Assembly (NCBI GenBank): GCA_026785985.1
Contig: JAJAYX010000706.1
Coordinates: 1-7,589, forward strand
Reading direction: 5' to 3'
Length of the DNA: 7,589 nt
DNA from: Rudanella sp.
Lineage (GTDB): Bacteria > Bacteroidota > Bacteroidia > Cytophagales > Spirosomataceae
Under the pieces are notes generated by a model. The model ran no database searches, had not been told where the DNA came from, and worked only from the letters and a program-made list of their open reading frames with translations. This document shows, one piece after another, positions 1 to 6,131 of this stretch (the first letter of the stretch is position 1; each line of letters begins with the position of its first letter). The translations under genes and the position numbers were made by a program.

Positions 1-671
1 CCTTCCCGTTTCCTCGTTACTACCCCAAACCCAATGCTCACCCCCTTGCCCAAACCGATCCAGTCGGGCAGAAACACGTTGGTGGCAAATTCCACGTCGA
101 AACCGGCCAGTAACTGCCCCTTGAACGGCAACCAGCGCAACGGCCCCAGCCGCAGAATCCTCACCCGCACCGGGCGGTCAATGTGCCAGTCCAGACCCTT
201 GGCCATGCTCAGGATATTACCCGTAAGAATACGTTCGAGCAACTCGATCCGGTCGATTTCGTCGGGTGTATGCTGGTAGCGGGCATAGTTGGTTTCGTTC
301 AGGGCCAGCCAATCGCGGAGCTGGAACCGGAACGAGTGTTCCCAGGCTTGCAGGGTGTATTGATGCAGCCGCAGGTCGCGCACGGTCAGTGTTAGCGGGC
401 GGTCGCCGAGCTGGATGGCCCAATCCGACTGACCAAAAAAATGGTGTACATCGTCCACGCCTTCGTCAATGCAAACAATGGCCGGGTTGCGCCCAATGCG
501 CTTGTACTGAATAGCCGGGTAGCGATACAGAAACTGATCGTTATCGAGATGATTATGAAAACGGATGTGTTCGAGACCCGTTTTGGCGATGATGGCCCCC
601 CGAAAAGCGGGTAGCTCGTGCTGGTCAATTTCCGCATCGAAGCGGATGGTCAGAAATCGGATTCGTTTCAA
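1..671 (-). CDS. cas6: CRISPR-associated endoribonuclease Cas6, Bacteroidetes/Cas6b-like, 3' end cut by window edge
   Basis: Cas6 cleaves the CRISPR precursor transcript within each repeat to give mature crRNAs. The minus-strand frame is open for 223 codons to the window edge and begins MKRIRFLTIRFDAEID. A stop lies in frame at 720-722, and the only ATG, GTG or TTG between it and the conserved N-terminus is the TTG at 669-671, so the start is TTG. Visible features are an N-terminal ferredoxin-like strand, an F-H-N-H motif with H39 and H41 (from memory, near the catalytic pair H38/H40 of Methanococcus maripaludis Cas6b), and at residues 204-215 the Gly-rich loop IGLGKGVSIGFG that typifies RAMP/Cas6 C-termini. 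The stop codon should lie only a few codons beyond the edge. The gene is transcribed out of the window and no repeat array is visible. The family call comes from motif memory; the subtype (I-B, III or orphan) cannot be decided. Confidence 0.85.
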   Translation of the reverse strand, partial: MKRIRFLTIRFDAEIDQHELPAFRGAIIAKTGLEHIRFHNHLDNDQFLYRYPAIQYKRIGRNPAIVCIDEGVDDVHHFFGQSDWAIQLGDRPLTLTVRDLRLHQYTLQAWEHSFRFQLRDWLALNETNYARYQHTPDEIDRIELLERILTGNILSMAKGLDWHIDRPVRVRILRLGPLRWLPFKGQLLAGFDVEFATNVFLPDWIGLGKGVSIGFGVVTRKRE

Positions 672-781
672 TGGCGTTCGGAAATGGTGGTTTATAATCG
701 GTATGCGAAATAGGCCCGGTTAACTGTAAAGTAAATGCAGTCAGTCTAAAATTGAGTAGATAGATAGAAAAACAGATATAA

Positions 782-798
782 CCTGAATTACTTTCAGG
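782..798 (-). promoter_or_regulatory. Small dyad just downstream of the cas6 -7 box
   Basis: CCTGAA and TTCAGG form a perfect 6-bp inverted repeat with a 5-base spacer, directly at the predicted transcription start of cas6. It could be an operator half-site pair or the first hairpin of the leader RNA. A 6-bp dyad arises easily by chance, so only its position makes it of note. Confidence 0.2.
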
Positions 799-800
799 GT

Positions 801-832
801 CAAAAGGTAAACACTGATTTAGCTATATGCAA
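801..832 (-). promoter_or_regulatory. Candidate Bacteroidetes-type promoter for cas6
   Basis: Read on the minus strand, TTG (832-830) is followed after 20 bases by TACCTTTT then G (809-801). This resembles the -33 TTG / -7 TAnnTTTG promoter of Bacteroidota, with one mismatch in the -7 box. Transcription would start near 794, giving a leader of about 120 bases before the TTG start. It lies in the AT-rich gap between the terminator at 854-886 and cas6. Inferred from consensus only. Confidence 0.35.
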
Positions 833-853
833 TAAAATAGATAAATAATACAC

Positions 854-886
854 AAAAAAAGCTTCGCCAGTAGCGGAGCTTTTTTT
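854..886 (-). terminator. Intrinsic terminator of the M48 peptidase gene (symmetrical)
   Basis: Two 14-base arms (854-867 and 873-886) pair with a single T-G wobble around a 5-base loop. Each strand has a GC-containing stem core flanked by A7 on one side and T7 on the other, so the hairpin could work in both directions. It lies 36 bases past the stop codon of the M48 gene and upstream of the cas6 promoter, which separates the two transcripts. Confidence 0.85.
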
Positions 887-921
887 GTCAAACTTGATGC
901 GATTGACGTAATCGCTGTAAC

Positions 922-2385
922 TTACCGCCGAATCACTTTCAATAGCGTACCCCGTATTACGGCATCACCAACTTTCATGCTATTGAGTGTGCCCAACTCT
1001 TCCAGGCGGCTGGAGGGCATATTCAGGGCGGTCATCACATCGCGAAAACTGCCATCGCGGGAGGCTTTCTCCACTTGAACGCGCTCCGGTTTGCGGTTAA
1101 TTTTCTCCTGATCTGTTAGGGCACGGAAATCCTGGGCAACACTTTTGAATGCGTTAAGTCGACCGTTGAAATCAGCCGCCGACGACAGACCATGCAACGC
1201 ATAAATAGCCCCATTGTACTGAATCAGCCACGTCGCAATCTGCAGGGTATTGGCGGCAGTTTGCTGTTGTTGCTGTTGCTGACCTTCCTGCTGCTGTGGC
1301 TGCTGTTGCGAGATAATAACCAGAGCCGGGTTGCCGTTTATGGTGGTCTGTACGTTTTCCAACACCTTTAGATTCAGTTCTTTAACCATCGTCTGGGCGG
1401 CTTCATCCAGCGAATTGCCTTTGGCCAGCATCAAAATCATGGCTGCTTTGCCATCGGCGGGGGACATTTGAAACTGCTCCGGGGAGTTTTGATGCTTCCA
1501 GCCCCGTGGCACCGGAAACTGGAACTTCAGCACGGGGTGATAAAACATATCGTTCTCAACAAAGCCCTGCTTTGGGTCTTCGCCAAAAATAATTCCGTCG
1601 ATCAGGCGCAGATAACGCTCTCGCTCCACAGCATACTGCTTTGGGTTGGCTGCCTGAAACTCCTTCGCTAAACCCGTCACGCGGGTTTGGCGGTTACCCG
1701 GATCGGGGTGGGTCGACAAAAACGTGGGCACCTGCTGCCCGGAGTTGTCCTGAAGGCGTTTGATGGTGCCAAAAAAGCCCGCCATCTGTGCGGCATCATA
1801 GCCGATCTTGCTCGAATACTCGACTCCAATTTTGTCGGACTCCGATTCGTGGTCGCGGCTATATTTAAGAAACAATACTTGCGCGCCCTGCAAAACGCTT
1901 TCTCCCAGTTGAGGAACGGCAACCGCTACGGCAATGGCTCCCAACGTGCCAAATAACTGGCTCGTTTGTTGCCGACCCGCGTGTTGCGCCGTGATGTGGC
2001 CAATCTCGTGCCCAAGTACCCCGGCAAACTCGGCTTCGTTGTTGAAGTGTGCCATGATGCCCCGCGTAAAATAAACGTAGCCACCTGGCACAGCGAAGGC
2101 GTTAACCACCGGCGAGTCAACAATATAGAACTGGTAGGGCAGGTCGGGACGGTGCGAAATAGCCGCCATTGCTTTACCTTTTTCGTTAATAAAGTCCTGC
2201 ATTGGTTTGTTTTCGTAGAGACCCATGCTGGCTACGATCGAAGGGTGCGATTGTTGTCCAATGGCGATCTCCTGATCTTTCGACATTAAAACAACCTGAC
2301 GCTTGCCCGTTACAGGGTTACGCGAGCAGGCAAGACCACCAGCTACAAAGCCGATGATAAGCAAACGGGTGAAAAGGGTGTTCAT
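922..2385 (-). CDS. M48 family zinc metallopeptidase, secreted lipoprotein (BepA/Oma1-like), with poly-Gln tract
   Basis: Predicted zinc endopeptidase of peptidase family M48, of the type that in other bacteria (BepA) degrades or assists misfolded outer-membrane proteins. The protein has 487 residues, starting with a short hydrophobic signal and a cysteine at residue 20 in a GGLAC context. That is a usable but imperfect lipobox, since position -3 is Gly rather than Leu. The zinc motif HEIGH is at 126-130, and the third ligand is probably E180 in HESESD. STHPDPGNR at 224-232 places H226 at the position of the BepA histidine switch. A glutamine run occupies 360-375. The last 50 residues look like the LysM-like tail often seen in this family, with an L-N-S-M-K-V-G-D stretch. 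The gene is monocistronic: terminator downstream, divergent neighbour upstream. The natural substrate is unknown. Confidence 0.9.
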   Translation of the reverse strand: MNTLFTRLLIIGFVAGGLACSRNPVTGKRQVVLMSKDQEIAIGQQSHPSIVASMGLYENKPMQDFINEKGKAMAAISHRPDLPYQFYIVDSPVVNAFAVPGGYVYFTRGIMAHFNNEAEFAGVLGHEIGHITAQHAGRQQTSQLFGTLGAIAVAVAVPQLGESVLQGAQVLFLKYSRDHESESDKIGVEYSSKIGYDAAQMAGFFGTIKRLQDNSGQQVPTFLSTHPDPGNRQTRVTGLAKEFQAANPKQYAVERERYLRLIDGIIFGEDPKQGFVENDMFYHPVLKFQFPVPRGWKHQNSPEQFQMSPADGKAAMILMLAKGNSLDEAAQTMVKELNLKVLENVQTTINGNPALVIISQQQPQQQEGQQQQQQQTAANTLQIATWLIQYNGAIYALHGLSSAADFNGRLNAFKSVAQDFRALTDQEKINRKPERVQVEKASRDGSFRDVMTALNMPSSRLEELGTLNSMKVGDAVIRGTLLKVIRR

Positions 2386-2409
2386 AATGTACTAAACAGT
2401 GAAGGGTTA

Positions 2410-2429
2410 TTCCGAACCTCTGGTCGGAA
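2410..2429 (-). promoter_or_regulatory. Dyad in the M48 gene leader
   Basis: TTCCG-A-ACC / GGT-CGGAA forms an 8-bp hairpin with one bulged base and a 3-base loop. It lies immediately downstream of the predicted M48 -7 box, so it would sit at the very 5' end of the mRNA or act as an operator. No function is known. Confidence 0.3.
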
Positions 2430-2438
2430 ATGAGTGAG

Positions 2439-2466
2439 CAAAAATACGCCCGTAGAGGTGAAACAA
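2439..2466 (-). promoter_or_regulatory. Candidate promoter of the M48 peptidase gene
   Basis: On the minus strand TATTTTTG (2446-2439) matches the Bacteroidota -7 consensus TAnnTTTG exactly. A TTG (2466-2464) lies 17 bases upstream, slightly closer than the usual 19-21. The predicted start site is near 2432, leaving a leader of about 47 bases. The rest of the 188-base divergent gap must also hold the promoter for the plus-strand gene; the best candidate there, TAATTTTA at about 2541-2548, lacks a well-placed TTG. Confidence 0.4.
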
Positions 2467-2573
2467 ATAAACGGACATTGTTAGCATTAACAACTGACAA
2501 GGCTCAATTTGTTTTGTCACAGGATAAGGTTCGGGTTTGTTGCCTAATTTTACCTGTCTAATTCACAATCAAC

Positions 2574-3605
2574 ATGACCACCCGTCGCCACTTTCTTCGC
2601 TGGGGAGCGTTTGCTCTGCCCCAATTCAACCTCAAGAACCTGCTAATTGAGAAGCCTCCTGTTTCCAAACCCGTTGTTGTCTCGACCTGGGACAGTGGCA
2701 AAACCGCCAATAATGGAGCCTGGCCAGTGCTGAAAAGTGGTGGCCGTGCCCTGGATGCCGTTGAACAGGCGGGCATCGCCAGTGAGAATGAACAAAGTTG
2801 CTGCGTGGGCGTAGGGGCTAACCCCGACCGCGATGGCCACGTGACGCTCGATGCCTGCATTATGGATAATCAGTTCAATTGCGGGTCGGTGGTGTTTCTC
2901 GAACGGATTAAACACCCCGTTTCGGTGGCGCGTAAAGTGATGGAAACAACGCCCCACGTGATGCTGGCAGGTGCCGGTGCCCAACAGTTTGCCCTGGCAA
3001 ATGGCTTTACACTAGAATCGGATAAGCTCTCTGCCGATGCCCGGAAGACCTATGAGCACTGGCTAAAAAAGTCAGCGTATAAGCCCGTTATTAACGTGGA
3101 AAATGGCCCCAAACCTCGGCCCTCCAAAAAAGGAAATGGTCCGTTTGCCCCGTCTTACTTCGATGATGGAAGCGTTAACCATGACACCATGGGTACCATC
3201 GCGCTCGATTCGGCGGGCAATTTGTCGGGCATGTGTACCACCAGCGGCATGGCGTTTAAAATGCATGGTCGGGTGGGCGACTCACCCATTATCGGGGCGG
3301 GTCTGTATGTCGATAATGAAATTGGGGCCGTTACCTGCACAGGACAGGGCGAAGAGGTGATTCGTATGTGCGGGGCGCACCTCGTGGTGGAGTTGATGCG
3401 ACAGGGCAACACCCCACAGGAAGCGTGCCGGGCTGCCGTTGAACGCATTGTGAAACGCGACCCGGAGCGGGCCAAAACGTTTCAGGTGGCTTTCATAGCC
3501 CTCAATAAAGCAGGCGAAATTGGCGCGTACTCGGTACAGAAAGACTTTACGTATACCGTAACCTCTAACGAAACACCGACAACCGTTTTGGCCGCAAAAA
3601 GATAA
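2574..3605 (+). CDS. Glycosylasparaginase (N4-(beta-N-acetylglucosaminyl)-L-asparaginase), Tat-exported Ntn hydrolase
   Basis: Predicted to hydrolyse the GlcNAc-Asn bond of N-glycan remnants, releasing aspartate (EC 3.5.1.26). The 343-residue protein begins with a twin-arginine motif, TRRHFLRWGAF, so export to the periplasm already folded is likely, although the hydrophobic segment is short. The precursor self-cleaves before the nucleophile T205 in HDTMGTIALD, giving alpha and beta chains. Relative to T205, residues T223, R233 (HGRVGDS), D236, T256 and G257 (TGQGE) keep the spacing I recall for the active site of the Elizabethkingia enzyme (T152, T170, R180, D183, T203, G204); W39 probably matches its W11. 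Conservation through SPIIGAGLYVDNEIG is strong, which favours glycosylasparaginase over the isoaspartyl peptidase (IaaA) branch. It stands alone, divergent from the M48 gene and convergent with gldC. Confidence 0.9.
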   Translation: MTTRRHFLRWGAFALPQFNLKNLLIEKPPVSKPVVVSTWDSGKTANNGAWPVLKSGGRALDAVEQAGIASENEQSCCVGVGANPDRDGHVTLDACIMDNQFNCGSVVFLERIKHPVSVARKVMETTPHVMLAGAGAQQFALANGFTLESDKLSADARKTYEHWLKKSAYKPVINVENGPKPRPSKKGNGPFAPSYFDDGSVNHDTMGTIALDSAGNLSGMCTTSGMAFKMHGRVGDSPIIGAGLYVDNEIGAVTCTGQGEEVIRMCGAHLVVELMRQGNTPQEACRAAVERIVKRDPERAKTFQVAFIALNKAGEIGAYSVQKDFTYTVTSNETPTTVLAAKR

Positions 3606-3654
3606 TTTCGGTAGGAGTCTGAGCTGTAGATAGGCGCACACAGCCCACCCGCTA

Positions 3655-3996
3655 TTATTTTTGCTGTTTCATTTCTTCTTTTACCCGGCGGCTCAGAACC
3701 CGGCATAAACTCATAATATCACTGGCCATATGCTGGTCGCCGGTGGCCGATTCGATGGTGCTGGCCAGCCCGTCCATAATCTCGATCACGAATCGTTTCA
3801 TGTCCAGCACCTCCATGTCTTTAGTCCAAAGGTCCATTTTCAGGGTGCTGTTGTGGTAGTGATCCCAAATAGAAACGGCAATGGCATGGGTATCGCTCAG
3901 GCCCTCATTGGGGTTATCGGTGGCATCCCAATAAATTTTATCGGGGACGTTCTGGGTATCTAATTCAATATTGAACTGAATAGTTGACTTTTTCAT
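3655..3996 (-). CDS. gldC: Gliding motility protein GldC
   Basis: A 113-residue soluble protein without signal peptide or membrane segment, matching GldC in length and in the core pattern: KKSTIQFNIELD at the N-terminus, a V-P-D-K-I-Y-W segment, SIWD at about 42-45, LKMDLWTKDMEVLDMKRF, and a helical C-terminus. GldC supports gliding in Flavobacterium, where it occurs with GldB and other gld genes. It is also found in non-gliding Bacteroidota, and its molecular job is unresolved. Here it follows the DUF4197 gene by 29 bases on the same strand and no gldB is visible. The ATG at 3994-3996 fits the family N-terminus. The 49-base gap to the convergent glycosylasparaginase gene holds no convincing terminator. 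Confidence 0.88.
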   Translation of the reverse strand: MKKSTIQFNIELDTQNVPDKIYWDATDNPNEGLSDTHAIAVSIWDHYHNSTLKMDLWTKDMEVLDMKRFVIEIMDGLASTIESATGDQHMASDIMSLCRVLSRRVKEEMKQQK

Positions 3997-4001
3997 GGGT
4001 G

Positions 4002-4009
4002 CAAAGATA
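4002..4009 (-). promoter_or_regulatory. -7 element abutting the gldC start codon
   Basis: On the minus strand TATCTTTG is an exact TAnnTTTG match ending 5 bases before the gldC ATG. If used, transcription would begin at or within a few bases of the start codon, giving a leaderless mRNA. The only upstream TTG is 24 bases away, longer than usual, so the -33 element is weak. gldC could then be expressed both from here and by read-through from the DUF4197 gene. Confidence 0.4.
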
Positions 4010-4025
4010 GAAGCTGGATAATGAA

Positions 4026-4787
4026 TTAGCTGCCAAACACCCTCCGCAGAATGTCGCTGATCCGGGCTACGGGGTTTTCGCGGATGTTTTTCTCTTCCCG
4101 GGCAACCAACAGAAACAACCCATCGACTGCTTTATTGGTGGCATATTCAGTTAGGTTAGGGTTAACTTTCTGTACCAGTGGCAAGCGGTTATACGTATTT
4201 ATGATGTCGCTGTAATACTTGGTGGTATTGTTCGCTTTCAGAGCTTTGTCGATTTCAGGCGTAAACTGAACCACCAATGCCTGACCCGATGTACGGCGCA
4301 GGTATTGCGTGGCGGCATCCTGTGGCCCCCGCAAAATCCCGATGGCATCCTGAATGCTCATCGACGTGATCGCCTTAATGAAAATCGGTTTCGATTGTTT
4401 GGCGGCATCTTCGGCAGCCCGGTTCAGCGACAGCACAAATTTATCGACCTGTGGCCCCAAACCAATTTGCCGAAGCCGCGTTTCAACGCGCTGGATTTCG
4501 GGAGGGAACAAGATTTTAATCAGGTCACTTTTATAATACCCGTCCGTGGCTGAAGCCTGATTGGCACCTTTCTGAATGCCTACCTGCAGTGCCTCGCGCA
4601 ACCCGCTGGCAATGTCGGCGTTAGTAAGCGAACCCGACGAACTGGCCGGCTTCGTTACAGCATCCAGAATCTGCCCGAAAATCGACCTGGGCTTCTGGGG
4701 CACGGTTGTATCCTTTGTTTCCTGGGCGTATGACGTTGAGTATAGGCAAACCGACATGAGTGCCAGTAACCAGATTTTCTTTCTCAT
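4026..4787 (-). CDS. DUF4197 family exported protein
   Basis: A 253-residue protein of the DUF4197 family, function unknown. The start chosen is the ATG at 4787 because it begins a clean signal peptide, MRKKIWLLALMSVCLYSTSYA, with a signal peptidase I site after SYA (residue 21). An in-frame ATG at 4820 would add 11 residues that spoil the signal and would overlap the cinA promoter. Family traits visible are the S-L-T-N-A-D-I-A-S-G-L-R-E-A-L segment, G-Y-Y-K-S-D-L-I-K-I-L-F-P-P, the N-R-A-A-E-D-A-A block, and a C-terminal A-V-D-G-L-F segment followed by R-E-N-P-V-A-R-I-S-D-I-L-R. The protein is helix-rich and probably periplasmic. It lies directly upstream of gldC on the same strand and is divergent from cinA with a 78-base gap. 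Confidence 0.85.
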   Translation of the reverse strand: MRKKIWLLALMSVCLYSTSYAQETKDTTVPQKPRSIFGQILDAVTKPASSSGSLTNADIASGLREALQVGIQKGANQASATDGYYKSDLIKILFPPEIQRVETRLRQIGLGPQVDKFVLSLNRAAEDAAKQSKPIFIKAITSMSIQDAIGILRGPQDAATQYLRRTSGQALVVQFTPEIDKALKANNTTKYYSDIINTYNRLPLVQKVNPNLTEYATNKAVDGLFLLVAREEKNIRENPVARISDILRRVFGS

Positions 4788-4803
4788 TAGTTTCAGTGTT
4801 TTG

Positions 4804-4811
4804 TACTTTTG
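4804..4811 (+). promoter_or_regulatory. -7 element for the cinA operon
   Basis: TACTTTTG matches the Bacteroidota -7 consensus exactly. Transcription would start near 4818 and give a leader of about 48 bases to the ATG at 4866. No TTG lies at the expected -33 distance (4781-4783 reads TTC). The in-frame ATG at 4809 falls inside this element, which argues against it as the cinA start. Confidence 0.45.
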
Positions 4812-4865
4812 ACCAATCATAATCTCAAAGGTTTAGCCCATTGGCGACTTTTGCAACCCCTTACG

Positions 4866-6131
4866 ATGATTAACACGATCCGCGCAGAAGTAGTGACCAT
4901 TGGCGATGAAATATTGTTCGGCCAGATAACCGATACTAACACCCAGTGGATCAGCACCGAACTGACTAGCATTGGCATTCGCACCGTTCGGAAAACTTCC
5001 GTGGGCGATCAGGCCGAAGCCATTCTGGATAGTCTCCGCGAAGCTCACCAACGCGCCGACCTTATTATTATTACGGGTGGACTGGGGCCAACCAAAGACG
5101 ACATCACCAAGAAAACACTCTGCACGTATTTTGGGGTGGGTATGGTTCGTAGCCAAATAGCGCTGGATCTGGTCACGAGTTTTTTTGTGAAGCGGGGCCG
5201 CGAAATGACCGACATCAACCGGGCGCAAGCCGAATTGCCCGCCAAAGCCGAGTACGTGCAAAACGACTGGGGTACTGCGCCCGGCATGTGGTTCGACTAC
5301 AACAATGGGGATGGCCGGAACGTGGTCTATGTGTCGTTGCCCGGCATACCGTTCGAGATGAAAAGCCTGATGACCCACCGGATTTTGCCCCGCCTGAAAG
5401 ACCAGTTCGAGACCCCTGTCATCAAACACAAAATTATTCGGCTGGTGGGGATCGGCGAGTCGTTTCTGGCCGAGCGGATTGAGACATGGGAAGATGCACT
5501 GCCTCCGCACATCAAATTGGCGTATCTGCCCAGTTTTGGCCAAATACGGCTTCGCCTAACGGCTACCGGTATCGATGAAGCCACCCTCGACCGTGAATTG
5601 GCCGAACAGGTTGCTACCGTGATGCCCCTGATCGAACATAATGTTTTTGGATTCGATACCGACGAACTCGAAACGGTGGTGGGCAAACTCCTGCTGGAAC
5701 GCGGTCTGACGTTCGGCACTGCCGAAAGTTGTACAGGCGGTTATGTGGCGGCTCAGATGACAAAGAACCCCGGTTCGTCGGCCTGTTTTCAGGGAGGCAT
5801 CGTCAGCCATGCCAACTCAGTGAAAATAAACCTGCTGGGCGTTGACCCGGCCATATTGAATCAGTTTGGGGCCGTGAGCGAGCAAACTGTCCGGCAAATG
5901 GCCGAGGGTTGCCTTCGGACGCTTGGTGTGGGTGTTGCTTTAGCGACTAGTGGCATTGCCGGCCCCGACGGTGGCACGCCCGACAAACCCGTTGGCACTG
6001 TCTGGATTGCCTGCGCCACTGCAAACGGAACCGTTGCCAAACTGCTGAAACTCGGTCAATACCGCGAGCAGAACATCCAACTTACCACCGCCTATGGCCT
6101 GAACATGGTGCGGGAAGAATTATTAAAATAA
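4866..6131 (+). CDS. cinA: CinA-like protein: MoCF-like domain plus nicotinamide-nucleotide amidohydrolase domain
   Basis: A 421-residue two-domain CinA. The N-terminal MoCF-like domain (COG1058, residues about 5-170) carries TIGDEILFGQITDTN near 11-25 and TGGLGPTKDD at 70-79. In studied homologues this domain has ADP-ribose or NAD-related pyrophosphatase activity. The C-terminal PncC domain (about 265-421) carries AESCTGG at 286-292 and ATSGIAGPDGGTPDKPVGTV from 360. It deamidates NMN to nicotinic acid mononucleotide in pyridine nucleotide recycling. The start at 4866 is chosen because MINTIRAEVVTIGDE is the family N-terminus; the ATG at 4809 would add 19 unconserved residues and overlap the promoter. 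The stop codon shares a base with the next ATG (TAATG). The protein is cytoplasmic. A competence role is historical and not implied. Confidence 0.93.
   Translation: MINTIRAEVVTIGDEILFGQITDTNTQWISTELTSIGIRTVRKTSVGDQAEAILDSLREAHQRADLIIITGGLGPTKDDITKKTLCTYFGVGMVRSQIALDLVTSFFVKRGREMTDINRAQAELPAKAEYVQNDWGTAPGMWFDYNNGDGRNVVYVSLPGIPFEMKSLMTHRILPRLKDQFETPVIKHKIIRLVGIGESFLAERIETWEDALPPHIKLAYLPSFGQIRLRLTATGIDEATLDRELAEQVATVMPLIEHNVFGFDTDELETVVGKLLLERGLTFGTAESCTGGYVAAQMTKNPGSSACFQGGIVSHANSVKINLLGVDPAILNQFGAVSEQTVRQMAEGCLRTLGVGVALATSGIAGPDGGTPDKPVGTVWIACATANGTVAKLLKLGQYREQNIQLTTAYGLNMVREELLK

Noticed and set aside
217..637. Short ATG-started minus-strand frames (217-423, 392-637)
   Set aside because: They are out of frame with cas6, which explains the whole stretch and has clear family motifs.
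757..768. TAGA tandem repeat, three copies, upstream of cas6
   Set aside because: Only 12 bases in AT-rich intergenic DNA; too short to call a repeat element or CRISPR remnant.
672..853. Possible CRISPR leader or degenerate repeat in the AT-rich gap upstream of cas6
   Set aside because: No sequence of 20 or more bases recurs, so no array or leader can be supported.
3623..3644. GCTGT ... ACAGC possible terminator between the convergent glycosylasparaginase and gldC genes
   Set aside because: A 5-bp stem with a 12-base loop and no T-tract is too weak to call.
4833..5543. 236-residue open frame on the minus strand inside cinA
   Set aside because: Antisense shadow of a well-conserved cinA; low-complexity composition and no recognisable domain.
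5327..5810. Minus-strand frames of 84-130 residues within cinA
   Set aside because: Composition typical of antisense reading of a GC-rich gene; no start context or motifs.
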